DNA of 64,000 nt, taken from assembly GCA_024364735.1 (NCBI GenBank), contig JAGFNQ010000288.1, positions 184,785 through 248,784 of the forward strand, in the 5' to 3' direction. Of the stretch, positions 1-11,324 are shown piece after piece (positions within the stretch are counted from its first letter, which is position 1; every line of letters begins with the position of its first letter). The notes under the pieces were generated by a model. The model made no database searches. It saw only the letters and a program-made list of their open reading frames with translations, and had not been told where the DNA came from. The position numbers and the translations under genes were made by a program. This stretch comes from Boesenbergia rotunda (Eukaryota; Streptophyta; Magnoliopsida; Zingiberales; Zingiberaceae).

Positions 1-143
1 TGAATCGGGAGAGGAAGGTTTTTGGGTTTTATATTAGTTTTGGCCATTTTGCAAATAAGCCCATCAAGTTTCGTTTTCACAACTAGGCCCTTATATTTTG
101 AATTTTTTTCCATTTAGCCCCCTTAAAAACTTGGTATTTAACA
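1..143 (-). mobile_element. 3' LTR (partial) of chromovirus T
   Basis: This is the inner end of the 3' LTR of a minus-strand Ty3/gypsy element. It ends on the plus strand in ..TTTAACA, so the LTR starts TGTTAAA on the minus strand. It is followed by a polypurine tract complement. The text about 'aactaggccc' and 'tttagccccc' resembles 7800-7858, the outer end of the other LTR, which supports a pair. The rest of this LTR lies outside the window. Confidence 0.7.
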
Positions 144-155
144 TTCTCCCCAACT
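144..155 (-). other. polypurine tract of chromovirus T
   Basis: On the minus strand this reads AGTTGGGGAGAA directly before the LTR start TGTTAAA. That is the expected position and composition of the plus-strand primer of an LTR retrotransposon. Confidence 0.6.
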
Positions 156-292
156 AACAAAAAAATTTGGTCCCCAAATTTAGCTAGTGAACCACCATTA
201 CTAGTCAACCACAACAGGTACTAATCAACGACAACAGGTATCAACACCTATAATATAAATACGAAATGCAACTCAACTCAACTATACGCACC

Positions 293-710
293 TCAGGTAA
301 ATAGATGAGGATAGCGAACTCTGATCGTATCCTCGAGCTCCCAAGTAGCCTCCTAATCAGAATGGTGCTGCCAACCAAACTTGCCCAACCGAATAGTCTT
401 ATTCTACCGAGGCTCCTTGTGCGCATGGGCATTTCCACATAAGTCGCATTTGACAATAGTGTGTTCGACACCTCTGATAAAATATGTGTCAGATCTTGCA
501 CTTTACCAACTGAGCTAGATGGGCAACTTCTGCTCCACTCCGCTCCAGAATCTAAAACGGTCCAATGTAGTGCGGAACTAACTTACCTCGCAACCCAAAC
601 CTCTTCACCCCTTTCGTGGGTGACACTCGCAAAACTACATGATCGTTCACGGAGAACTCTAAGAGTCCGCGTCTCTCATGGTCAACCTCAACCCTGATTG
701 CGAGTCAAAT
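293..710 (-). pseudogene. Integrase C-terminus and chromodomain remnant, chromovirus T
   Basis: Reading the minus strand gives a broken but recognisable chromovirus integrase tail. A GPY/F-type block (KGVKRFGLRGKLVPHYIGP, about 570-640) is followed by ILERSGAEVAHLAQ. The chromodomain end has NKTIRLGKF, WQHHSD and EATWELEDTIRVRYPHLF, then a TGA stop at 293-295. Several in-frame stops occur, for example the TAG just before EATWE and a TAG after YIGPF, so it is dead. The chromodomain in chromoviruses directs integration to particular chromatin. The DDE core, RT and RNase H that should lie upstream are missing: gag-like sequence begins within about 50 bp. The identification rests on motif recognition. 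I infer a Tekay/Del-type lineage but cannot prove it. Confidence 0.75.
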
Positions 711-759
711 GTGTTATCTGCCATATTAGGAAATGTCCAACATCTCTCTAACGGTAGCT

Positions 760-1060
760 ACCCAGTTACAAGCAGTGACCTACACGTAGATACCCTATAG
801 CTCTTTAATATCTCGGAAAATCAATTCATCGACCTGCTGTGCCTTCTCTCTGGTGAGCGTGTAAATCCGGTCCATCTCTGGAACTGATGGTGACATCGTC
901 TGAAGCGGCAGTGGTCGAATCATCTGAATTGCTGCTAGCTGCATAGTCTAAGGTGCTGGAGCTCCCACCGTTCGTTGAGTTTGATAACTTGTAGCTTCGA
1001 CCATCTGCTGAGGTTGGTAAACTGATGACTAACATGCTGGGCACAACTGATCTCCTGATC
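760..1060 (-). pseudogene. gag C-terminal remnant, chromovirus T
   Basis: A minus-strand frame gives a Gln/Pro/Ser-rich stretch followed by PSVPEMDRIYTLTREKAQQ. This resembles the segment after the zinc knuckle in plant chromovirus gag, where a (R)(V/I)(Y/F)(A/T)LT(R) motif precedes the protease. The frame has a stop after FRDIKEL. It lies immediately upstream, on the minus strand, of integrase sequence, so protease, RT and RNase H have been lost by internal deletion. No zinc knuckle could be read with confidence. Confidence 0.5.
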
Positions 1061-4000
1061 TAATCATCATATTTCGGTTCATTCCTAAACTCAAATATAG
1101 TTACCCCTGGTTCCAAATAGTCATTTAGGCAGACCTAAGTAACGCTGCTACATGCAGGCTGGAATGGAAAGCATATACACAACAATTAGATCAACCTCCT
1201 AGAGCAATTCAGCTTAACCGATGTTTACTGAACATATTGTATGGTATATAACCCGTATGTGTAGCCTTTGTCTCCTGAACGCATAGGCACAAGTGCCTCT
1301 ATAACAAATTCTAGAATTGCACTATCTTAGTATAAAAATAAACCATGATTTTATAAGAAGAATATGTGGATTGAGACATGATCGAAAGAATCAATCTATG
1401 AGACCAAAGTCCATTCACGAGACAGGTACAAGAATCTAACTATGGAACTGCTTGACAGAATCGACCTCAATGAAGTGCACACGAATGTCGAAGCAGTCAA
1501 GCTCCCAACACACCACCAAGACAACGCAAAGGATACTTTGGGGTGAATTTACCTCTTCGCATATTTTCCAACAAGATTAACAGGCAATACAGTGGGTTTT
1601 AAACTTTATGATTCCTCAACGACAACTTGTTCTCATTTGGTTTATTCCTGCGTGAGGGCATTATATGTGAACCGACATATTTCAGATGGTCCACTTTGAC
1701 TTGTGAGCAACTTATAGCAATATGTTGCCAAATAACTAGCTACATAATAAAGACTATGGAAACAGTCTTTTCAAATTTTTTTTTTAATTCCTTTTTACAT
1801 GATTCGTTTGTGTATATGGGTGTGTTTTGAGAATTCTTTATATTGTTGTCTGATAATTTTGATCTGTTCTTTTTTACTTTCCTAGGTGGGATTAGTTACA
1901 TCTTAAACCTTTCCATTGTTTAGTGTAGTTGAGAGCTAAATCCTTATCATTTTTTTGAGATATCATAGATTGCATTACAACTACTTCCCAATGGGTTATG
2001 ATATAAATTCTGAAGAAAAAAAAAATTTATTACACTCAAAAAAATAAGAAATTGGGTAACAGTGGGATTATTCAAACTTCCTAACTAACCTCTTGCATTG
2101 CTTTAGCTTAAATAGTAATTCCCCTATCATAGCATTATTCTGATGGTAAGAGCCATTGAAATGTCAACCAATCTAGCTCCCAACTACCTACTTTCTTTAA
2201 ACATATCAAGTGCATGATTTCTTTATAAGATATACATGTCTCTCCTTTTGAGAGTGTTAAGGAAGTACTTAAGATTGCCTAAGTTCTTGTTTTGGATGTT
2301 TTGACAAAGATATACTTTCAACCTTATGATTTCTAGGGCATTTTTGGTAGTAGTTCATTAATTGTCTTAAGACTAATTGTTGTTGTTATGGCAGTGATTC
2401 CGAAGTACTTACAATGAATTGAAACTTTAAAGGTTACTGCCGTATCTCAGGACCAGAAAAAAAAAATGATTGTAACAGACTGAAATCAATTAAATGTTGC
2501 AGAGTTTCAGTTGAGTTACAAGGTTCATTCAGATAAGAAACAACTATGACTAATGAGTAGCTTAAGAAGTTATGCCAACAGTTCACCTCTCTCAACACTT
2601 ATTAAAAATGGGTCTATTAGCTATACTACAGTATGTGCTGCAACATAGAATGCTACTCAATTGAGGGTAGGTAAAAGGCATGCATGAGAAGAAAATACAT
2701 TTCATACTAAATAAATCATATTATCGTGACAACGACTCAACTCATATAAACATAGAAACATCCTTTGCAACCATCAAACTACAGCCAACAAGTTTCACAA
2801 TTTACAAGGTGCCATCTTATCAAATACTTATAAGCTATGCTACTTGGACTTGATACAAGTATCTAACACAGGTGGGATCGAAGGGTTTGACACTGTATTA
2901 CATGTGATCAATAAAAATATCAAGTGTCTCCACTTGAAATATGGGTGTCCAGGTGTTGATATCAAATGCAACTTGGGAGGTGCTAAATTAAGAGTACTAG
3001 TATTGGAACTTATAAGTTGGCCGAACCATCTTTTAGTGGAAGCATAATACTCCTTTTATTTAAATCTTTTTTTTATATGTAAACGAAGATTACTTCAAGG
3101 TGGATCGCCTAAACACCTTGACCCTATAATCAGAAGCAGTTGAGTTTTCAGTCAAGTTTTCAATCTTCACTCTACATATCAAATTGGCAACTTAGTTTAA
3201 TGTGAACTTCCTTCTTGAGTGTAACACCAAACTGGTAATCAAAAGACAGATGATCAATATTTTAGGAAAATTCAACTCTGCATGTCACTTGGTTTGATAC
3301 ATGCAAGGAATGTAAATTGGTTTAACCAAATAAAGGTTACACATTTAGAAAATCTATATATAGGTTTCCAACATTTAAAGGTATCTTGTGATTAGTATAC
3401 TGACAAACGTTTTATAGTTTAATTTACATACATTCAGTACATAATTTATCCTCTTGAGATCTACTACCAGTTTTGACTCTAGAAAGGTTCTCTGACAATG
3501 AACCACTCTTCAAACAAGAAATGATATTGACAAAGGTATTTATAGCATATGATATTTCTCCCTCCAGGATTGTAAAAGATGAGGCATTTCTCCATACCTA
3601 GACCGATTGTTGATTGGTCGTGCCTCTACGATCGACCAAAATCGTGACTGTAACGAATGAATTACATGTCATCAAGGTAAAACCATGTCCAAAATACTGA
3701 TTCATTCAGTATAAAATAGGTATACAATTTCAATAAACTAGTAAATATCTAACCAACCCTATATCAGATAAATAATACTAAAAGTAGGAAGATTTCAAGG
3801 AGATATACCTCTTGTCGCCTGGAGAAATCCGTTGCCGCCAAGTCCCAACACAACCATAACCAGAACATGACTCCGGAAAATAAATCCGTAAAATATAGAT
3901 AAACCTCGTAAAACAAAACAATTTCGTCAACCCTCAAGAAAAAGACTCCGCAAAACTAAACAAATCTGTAACATACCGATTGACCTCATAAAACAACTCC

Positions 4001-4342
4001 GTAAACTTTTTTTTAAAAAATATTCAAACACTAAATTTTTTTTTAAGACTCATAAAATCGATATGTCGATACCAATTAAATGGACATGAGGTCAACACCG
4101 TACAACTCCACAAATACCCTAAACAAATCTTGAAAACCTGAAACCTGTGGGTTATGGGTCCACCACTATAAAATCAAAAACCCTAAATTTGCACTAATAA
4201 ATTGGTGTTAAAGTTAGAACTTCAAAAAATCCAAAATACAAAAACATACAGGTATTGCAAAACATGTAAAACTAACGCTCTACTAATTCACCAAAAACAA
4301 CTCCATAAAAATCCACAGATCCCAAAGGAACTCACAAAATTT
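1061..4342. other. Unassigned interior of chromovirus T
   Basis: About 3.3 kb between the gag remnant and the primer binding site. It is AT-rich, with only short open frames (the longest about 67-76 codons) and no domain I recognise on either strand. By position it should hold the gag N-terminus and 5' leader, but it is longer than a leader needs. It may include captured or inserted DNA. Nothing else was seen. Confidence 0.4.
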
Positions 4343-4355
4343 GGCTCTGATACCA
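4343..4355 (-). other. Primer binding site (tRNA-iMet), chromovirus T
   Basis: The minus strand reads TGGTATCAGAGCC, complementary to the 3' end of plant initiator methionine tRNA. It is 5 nt from the LTR end at 4361. It fixes the element orientation as minus and marks the sequence to its right as the 5' LTR. Confidence 0.85.
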
Positions 4356-4396
4356 AAAATTGTCACGCCCCCAGAGGCACATGCTTCCTCAAAAAA

Positions 4397-5855
4397 TTGG
4401 GCAGCATCTCCCCTGTACGGCGGACAATATAAGGCAATAATACATAATATCTCACCAATATAGCTCAGCCACAAGCGGCTGGCAGGACAATAATATATAA
4501 AAACACAACCACGCAGTTTATATTTGGATAAAAGATAATGGGTGGCTCAGCCACCATAACCATAAAACAAGACTACAATCCCAAAAGAGAACTCAAATGT
4601 CTCTGTTACCGACAAAACCCAATAACGAATAAAATGCAACTCCAAGTACTGAAATAAATAACTAAACCAAATACGGAAGACTAACTCAACTCAACACTAG
4701 GGACTGGTAACTGGATCCTCTCCTGGCTCCAAGAGATACGTCTACCTGCTATCTGAAACAACAAAAAAGAAAGCAGGGGTGGTGAGTCCAGGCGGACTCT
4801 GCGGGTATATGAGTAGACAATAAGCATGACATAATATAAGATAACCAAGTAGAGATTCCAATAGGGTACAGTCCATAAGGAAATATAGAAACCTAATCAT
4901 ACATAACATATGTAAATCGACATGGTATAAAGTCCGAATAACGACTAAGCAGGTATAGAACAACTCAACAACAATAATATCAAGATATACATGCATGTCA
5001 AACATGTGCAACAATCATAGCTCATATAAGTGCATCAAACACAAGCGGTAGACGTATCTCTTGGAGCCAGGAGAGGATCCAGTTGCCAGTCCCCAGTGTT
5101 GAGTTGAGTTAGTCTTCCGTATTTGGTTTAGTTATTTATTTCAGTACTTGGAGTTGCATTTTATTCGTTATTTGGTTTAGTCTTCCAAATCGGGCAGCAT
5201 CTCCCCTGGACGGCGGACAATATGGGGCAAATATACATAATATCTCCACCAATATAACTCAGCCACAAGCGGCTGGCATCACAACAATAAGTATAAGACA
5301 CATCCACGCAGTGTATATTGAAACAAAATAATAATAGGTGGCTCAGCCACCTTAAACATAGAAGAAAAATCACAATCCGACGAGAACTCAGAAGTCTCTG
5401 AAATAATATTAACAAAACCAGTCCGATAACTGTTAAACGAATGAAATGCGGAAAACTGACACAATACCGAAATAGAAACCGCTAAACCAAATCGACACGG
5501 TGGGACTGAGGGACTAACAACTGGATCATCTCCTGGCTCCAAGCAAATACGACTACCTACTATCTGAAACAACAAAAAAGAAAGCAGGGATGGTGAGTCC
5601 GGGCGGACTCTGCGGGTATATGAGTAGACAATAAGCATGGCATAATACAAGATAACCAAGTAGAGATTCCAATAGGGTACAGTCCATAGGAAATATAGAA
5701 ACCTAATCATGCATAACATATGTAAATCGACATGGTATAAAGTCCGAATAACGACTAAGCAGGTATAGAACAACTCAACAACAATAATATCAAGATATAC
5801 ATGCATGTCAAACATGTGCAACAATCATAGCTCATATAAGTGCATCAAACACAAG
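4397..5855. repeat. Duplicated block inside the T LTR
   Basis: 4397-5045 and 5190-5855 are direct copies (offset about 793 bp). They share GGGCAGCATCTCCCCTG at the start, GTGGCTCAGCCACC in the middle and a long near-identical stretch ending CATCAAACACAAG. The second copy then continues into unique LTR sequence. The spacer between the copies is an inverted copy of part of the first. Confidence 0.8.
4622..5170. repeat. Inverted repeat pair within the T LTR
   Basis: 5048-5170 is the reverse complement of 4622-4745 with few differences. For example, GTAGACGTATCTCTTGGAGC at 5048 matches GCTCCAAGAGATACGTCTAC near 4728-4747. The arms are about 123 bp and flank about 300 bp, so the transcript could fold into a long hairpin. 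Confidence 0.8.
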
Positions 5856-7858
5856 TAAATGCATAAAAGAAATACGTATGCACATGATGCAATGACATGT
5901 GTCACCCCTGACGCCAGTCAAGCCGTCAACACATCCCATCTGTGTGACCGAGTGGGTAGGGCTGTGACAACTGTACCACTCCAACAACAACAATAATACC
6001 ACATAAGGCGTGGTTGAGTGGACAGGATGCTGGGGAGCCCACACTCCAGACCCCTATACCTAGGGGGAGCTATCACAGCTACAATATCCCTCAAAAACAA
6101 ACAACGGTGAGGGTGAGCCACCAACGACTCATCCCTCTAAAACAACGGTGAGGGTGTCACTATTTGGCATAACAGGACAGATGCTCGCACTCTAATAACT
6201 ACCACGATAACAAGTGGTTGAGTGAATCGAGCAACAATATGACTAACGACGGCTTAACTAAATGTAAGCCTAACAGTCGTTAGTATGCAACGTGCAAGTA
6301 TGGTGCATGCTATACGATGCACAAACCACCAGAGAAACAGCGATGCAATAAAGTCCAACGAATACACGATGCATCAATACAATCAACCAGAAATCAAAAC
6401 CAACGATTATGCACCTACTCTACTAGGTAAGGTATTTCTAATGCTAAATAAACATATATGTGTTTAATGGACTTCTAAGTGCTCGCGTACAAGCGTCACT
6501 TTACAGAACGGAAAACCAATAGAGGACTGTACAGATACGAATTTGGGAACACTCGAAGATCAACGAAGAATAAGTCTCAACGGCGATGTTTAAATAACGA
6601 CAAAGAACAAGGTCAAGCAACCTATAAGACATAAACTAGTCATGCTTTAAGGTAAAAGAACTACTCGAGTACAAAGGAGAAATACCCACCTTATAATTGT
6701 AGAACGTATACGAACAGAACCTCCCACGATCAACGGAACGAATCTGAATCAAGGTCCTGTATAAATGATAAGTTTTAGCTAATTATAACATTAACAAATT
6801 AGCTAAACATAATATGAAATATAATTAGGACAAATCCTAACTAAGTACAGATCACTAATAAATCTTAATTAGCAGTTATTTCCCTTTTAAGCCCATATCA
6901 TGGTCTAATGTATGTGAAAGAGTACACGAAAGGCAAAATCAACCTCCCAATCTGATCATATTAGAGTTGCAACCCAAACTGAAATTAACTGTGCTCAAGG
7001 TCAGATTAACAACCCAAACACCTATACAACTTTCTAAATCCACGAAAGAAAACTATCGATCTGAGGCAACTTCAAAATTGAGAACTACTCTCATATGAAT
7101 TAAAGCGTATGTAAGTAATCGCTAGAAGAAATTGAACCACACTTAACTCCAACACCCTGTAGCTCACGGCACCACATGTACCCACAAAACAAGGTTTGAA
7201 CAAAATCAATCCATCAGAGAAAACAAAACCCCATCAACAGTTATACAAAACCATGACAAATTTGCTAAAACATACCATAACAAAACTAATCAACATGCTT
7301 ACGGTACAATCCTTCAACCTCAAGACCAGTACAAACTAGGTTTCCCTTTACCCACTCGGTCAACTTCATCTCCCAAAACTCACCACGGAAAAAACCATAC
7401 CAAAACAGGAATTAAATCCATAATACAGAGCAACAAAGAATCGAAGACTAAACTCAAGAATACCTTACCTAGATCGTCTGCCACGCATTCGGGAGAGAGG
7501 TGCTGGGCTAGGGTTCAGCGTCGAGGCAGAGGCGACAGTTAGGGCTCGGGACTGCTCGCGTGTGGTCTGCAGCGGCGTCGGGACAAAGATAGAAGAAGAA
7601 GAAGATGAGGATGAAGGAGAAGAACAAGGAGTGCGGCGTTCGGCTGAAAGAGGAGAAGGCGGCGTCGGGCGAAACTGCTCGCGCGGCGCAGCAGGCGTCG
7701 AGGCGAAGAAAAGGAACGGCTCGAGATAAGTGAGAATAACTGAGGGAATAACTTAGGGCTTTTTAAGGTTTAAATAGTTTTTTTTATAGAAATTTTACAT
7801 AGAGGCCCTCCAACTTTGGAAAATTACAACTAAGCCCTTAAAATTTCGATTTTCAACA

Positions 7859-8393
7859 CTACTTAAGTTCAAAAGAGTCCTTAGAGAAGAAGAGGGAGAC
7901 GAGGTGCACTCAGCCACGAAGTCAGAAGTTGGCCGAACGGTCTCGCCTTCCCTTCTTATACCGAGGAAGCCGCCTACGCGAACGTAATAGGGAAGAAACA
8001 CGTGGAAAGCAAGAAATTGTCATATCAGGACTGTGCCAGAGACAGTCGTTTGAAGTGAGCCAGCTACAGCGACGCACGTCAGTAAGAGGTCGTGAAGAGG
8101 GTCGTTGAAGCACGTGGGATGGGATATTCACGGAAGGACTTTGTTGCCATCAAAGAGCGTCATGCGCCTTTATATCGGAAGGACAGGTATCATGACGGTA
8201 CCTCAAAAGCCATAGAAGCCTTTCGGAAAGGACAAAATCGAAAAGGGATTCTCTAGGGACCCGGGGCAACCTCTACCATCCTATGACCCCATATAACTAC
8301 TAAGGGAGCAGTAACGGGTGCAAAGACCCCCCAGGATATAGTTTCTTCACCACCACACTAGTCCGATCAGTCAGTCACTTCCTTCTATCAGAC
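7859..8393 (+). mobile_element. 3' untranslated interior of Tat-3
   Basis: This is the internal 3' end of a plus-strand Tat element, upstream of its polypurine tract. No coding domain was recognised, and the short open frames on both strands overlap each other. 7859-7863 (CTACT) would be the target-site duplication of chromovirus T if its left flank, outside the window, matches. Confidence 0.45.
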
Positions 8394-8408
8394 TTGAAGG
8401 GAGGGACT
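8394..8408 (+). other. Polypurine tract of Tat-3
   Basis: TTGAAGGGAGGGACT lies immediately before the LTR start TGTGATGGGG. Composition and position fit a plus-strand primer. It shows that the following LTR is the 3' LTR of a plus-strand element. Confidence 0.65.
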
Positions 8409-9070
8409 TGTGATGGGGTTGAGTAGCTCGTGGCGGGCACGTAGGATGAAGAAACTACGTGGCAAAACGCGATGAGTCTGAGCGACTCTCCTTTCAAGAG
8501 CTATCAGGGCCCCCTTGGGAAACACGTCCTAGAAGATCAGATTCGAAAACCCCTCCCGAGAGCATCCCGGGAAGTCGGGTCTCGAGATCACCTCGAGGAA
8601 GCGGAGCCCAAGTTGCTTTCGACCTTAAGCAACGGGCCCCCTTCCATCGCTGATCTACGGATAAGTATCCCTGCTATCGCGGAGTCATCATGACCCATTA
8701 ATGTCGCAACGAGTCGAAACGCGTAATGACAGCGTGGACGGTTTCAAGGGCTATCCAGTAATCGCCAAAGGGGGGGACGTGACATCGATCATGGGGACGC
8801 GCCAAGGTAGCCATCACAGGTATAAAAGGTAGTCCAACCCCTCCGGTAAGGGGGTACGCACTCTCTACTACTTATACATTTTTCTGCCTTCTATTCTGAT
8901 CCATCGAGGCACTGACTTGAGTGTTGGAATGGGCTCTGCCGGACAACCTATGGCATGCTCCCCTAACGCTCATGTTGATCTCGTAGGGTGTCGAGTTCTT
9001 CCCCTCCCGTCAGCATCCACGTAGGCTGAACCTCGGTGACTGGCCATCGACGTCGATTCCTTCCGGAACA
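8409..9070 (+). mobile_element. 3' LTR of Tat-3 (662 bp)
   Basis: It starts TGTGATGGGG after a polypurine tract and ends TTCCTTCCGGAACA. Its second half is clearly homologous to the minus-strand LTR at 37529-38020. Both contain ACTTGAGTGT, a GGGCT(C/T)TGCCGG block, ACGCTC(A/G)TGTTGATCTCG and the same CCTTCCGGAACA end, with a matching TATA-to-end distance of about 250 bp. The orientation is opposite to the pol gene that follows. This LTR therefore belongs to a different Tat copy that appears to have inserted into Tat-1. Confidence 0.75.
8819..8829 (+). promoter_or_regulatory. TATA box of Tat-3 LTR
   Basis: GGTATAAAAGG lies about 250 bp before the LTR end, the same position as GGTATATAAGG in the related LTR at 37529-38020. 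Confidence 0.6.
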
Positions 9071-11324
9071 AACACTATGCTCATCCAGCATCCACGAGGT
9101 AATGGAGCTAGCCAAGTTGGCTAGCTCGTCCGCTTTAACATTGTTGACCCTGGCGATCTTCTATAGAATAACCTCGGTGAAAGAGGACCTCAATTGTTCA
9201 TAGATAGTCACGTAGTTTTATAAGCGCTCATTCTTTATTTCAAATTCACCCTTTATTTGTTGGTCGACGAGCTGAGAGCCCGAGTGTAGGATGACCTGAG
9301 CAGGTCCCACCTGCTTGGTTGCTTGTAATCCCGCTAGGATCGCCTCATGCTCGGCTTCATTTTTAGTGGCTCGGAAGTGGAGCCGGATGGATAAATGTAA
9401 TGTATCTCCCCTGAGGGAAATCATTAGCACTCCGACTCTGCTGTGTTTGCTGTTGGAGGAACCATCGACGTAGATCTTCCACACTCCATCAGTTTCTGGC
9501 TCTGGATCAACCTCGAGCATGAAATCAGCAAGAGCTTGTGCCTTGATGGCAGTGCGTGAGTGGTACTCAATCTCATACTCGCTCAATTCTGCAGTCCACT
9601 TGATCAGTTGACTTGAAGCTTCTGGATTGGTGAGGACGCGCCCAAGCGGGTTGTTGGTGAGTACCACAATGGGATGCACTAAGAAGTATGGCCTGATCCT
9701 CCGGGTCATTAGTACCAGAGCATAGACCAACTTCTCCATAGTAGTATATCGTGTCTCTATGTCCTCCAGGAGATGTCCGAAGAAGTAGACTAGGTATTGT
9801 ACAGTGTATTCTTCCCGAATGAGCGCCGAGCCCACTGCTTGTTTAGCCGCGGTTTCTGTGTCCTCCAGGAGATGTTCGAAGAAGTAGACTAGGTACTGTA
9901 CAGTGTATTCTTCCCGAATGAGCGCCGAGCCCACTACTTGTTTAGCCGCGGTTTTTGTGTCCTCCAGGAGATGTCCGAAGAAGTAGACTAGGTACTGTAC
10001 TGTGTATTCTTCCCGAATGAGCGTGAGCCCACTGCTTGTTCAGCCGCGGTCAGGTAGGCGAACAACGTTTCTCCCTCCAATGGCTTGTAGAGGATGGGGA
10101 GCTCGATGAGGTATGATTTCATATTTGTAAATGCCTTCTTGCACTGGTCATCCCAATCAAACTTGACTGCCTTCCTCAAAATCTTGAAGAACGGCAGGGT
10201 CCTATCAGCAGATTTGGAGATGAACCTGGACAGAGCTGTAATTCTATCATTCAGTCACTATACGTCCTTGAAGTTGTGAGGGGATGACATGTTGAGGATG
10301 ACTTTCACTTTTTCTGAATTTGCTTCAATCCCCCTTTTTATCACCTTGTACTCGAGGAACCTACCACTCTTCATCCCGAACAGACACTTAGCGGGGTTTA
10401 GCTTCAGCTTGTTGGCCCTCAATGTGGCGAATATCTCTTCCAGGTCGGTTATCATGTCTTTCCTCTTGTCTGTCTTGACCAGGATGTTATCCACATATAC
10501 TTCAATGTTCCTCCCTATCTGGTGACGGAAGATATTATCCATCATCCATTGATAGGTTGCTCCTGCGTTGCGCAACCCAAATGACATAATGTTGTAGCAA
10601 TAGGTTCCATATGCCGTCACAAAACTGACCTTTTCTTGGTCTTCAGGGGCGAGAGGAACTTGGTGATATCCCTGGTAAGCATCCAACATCAAAATAAAAT
10701 CACAACTAGAGGTGGAATCCACCAGCCGATCTATCCGAGGCAAGGGGTAGCAATCTTTAGGGTAGACTTTATTTAAATCTCTAAAATCGATACAAACCTG
10801 CCATTTACTCCCGGGCTTAGGACATGTACTACATTAGCTAACCAAGTCGGGAATTGCACTTCTCTTATGTGTTCGGCTTTCAGCAACTTGGCGACTTCCT
10901 CTCTGATAATCTTGTCCTACTCGGGCACAAAATGTTTTCTCCTTTGCTTCACCGGCCGGGCTCCGAGGGTTATATGCAAGCGATGTGTGGCCAATGTTGC
11001 GGAGACTCCCTTGATCTCTTCGGTAGCCCACGCAAACACGTCCCGATGGTTCTATAAGCAGCCGATCAGACTACTTCTTAGCTTCGGTGCAAGGTCGGCC
11101 ACAATCCTTGTAACCCCCCCCCCAATCTATCGAGGATGGATCTGGACCTCTTTGCTCTCAACCTCCTTCCGTTATTCTTTGAGTCCCTCCTCCTCTCGAG
11201 GGTTGACGAGGTCAATTTGCAGCATTTCATGAGCCTTCGGGTTCTTACGGGCTTCCGACCTGACCTCTCCGTTGTAGCATCGTCGAGAAGCTAGTTGATC
11301 ACCTTTGACCTCGGCCATTAGCTC
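9071..11324 (-). pseudogene. Tat-1 pol remnant: protease/RT junction, RT, RNase H, archaeal-type RNase H
   Basis: The minus strand carries a Ty3/gypsy Tat-lineage pol. From right to left: the pre-RT segment (HVFAWATEEIKGVSATLATH, PVKQRRKHFVPE), RT (PLPRIDRLVDSTSSCDF, DAYQGYHQVPL, MSFGLRNAGATYQWMMD, EVYVDNILVKT), RNase H (RYTTMEKLVYALV, IEYHSR), then a second RNase H domain (WKIYVDGSSN, NEAEHEAILAGL) typical of Tat/Ogre elements. The copy is dead. Frames shift at about 10258 and 9988, stops interrupt the last domain, and the catalytic YVDD is YVDN at 10486-10497. A 99-bp unit is triplicated in the RNase H region. Integrase is absent because the gene is cut at 9071 by the Tat-3 LTR. The right end is cut at 11325 by element A, and the gag half resumes at 37104. 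Confidence 0.85.
9757..10056 (-). repeat. 99-bp tandem triplication in Tat-1 RNase H
   Basis: The motif GTCCTCCAGG recurs at 9761, 9860 and 9959, exactly 99 bp apart, and each unit ends near GCCGCGGT. The unit encodes 33 residues in frame, including EEYTVQYLVYFF and HLLED. The third unit has a small deletion that breaks the frame. Confidence 0.85.

Larger units (their letters stand above)
4361..7858 (-). mobile_element. 5' LTR of chromovirus T (about 3.5 kb)
   Basis: The plus strand runs from TGTCACGCCCC at 4361 to TTTTCAACA at 7858, so both ends show the TG..CA signature and short TGT/ACA inverted ends. The left boundary is fixed by the PBS five bases away. The right end resembles the end of the partial LTR at 1-143. 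A possible TATA box (CTATTTAAACC on the minus strand, about 7768-7778) lies near the outer end. The GC-rich stretch 7500-7740 and the rest show no coding domain; the long open frame at 5279-5824 is an LTR artefact shared by a duplicated block. The LTR contains an internal duplication and an inverted repeat, listed separately. Confidence 0.75.

Noticed and set aside
460..545. tRNA-like A box (TAGCTCAGTTGG on the minus strand)
   Set aside because: In the minus-strand reading it encodes HLAQLV, continuous with the integrase tail (ILERSGAEVAHLAQ), and no B box lies at the right place on that strand. It is a chance match inside the chromovirus remnant.
2844..3047. 67-codon frame as a host gene exon
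   Set aside because: Short, no domain, no neighbouring exons or splice signals convincing enough to support it.
5279..5824. 181-codon minus-strand frame
   Set aside because: It lies wholly in the chromovirus T LTR and is shared with the duplicated block at 4742-5014. No domain.
8459..8693. Two overlapping frames in the Tat-3 LTR
   Set aside because: Inside the LTR, short, mutually overlapping and without similarity. GC-rich stop-poor sequence explains them.
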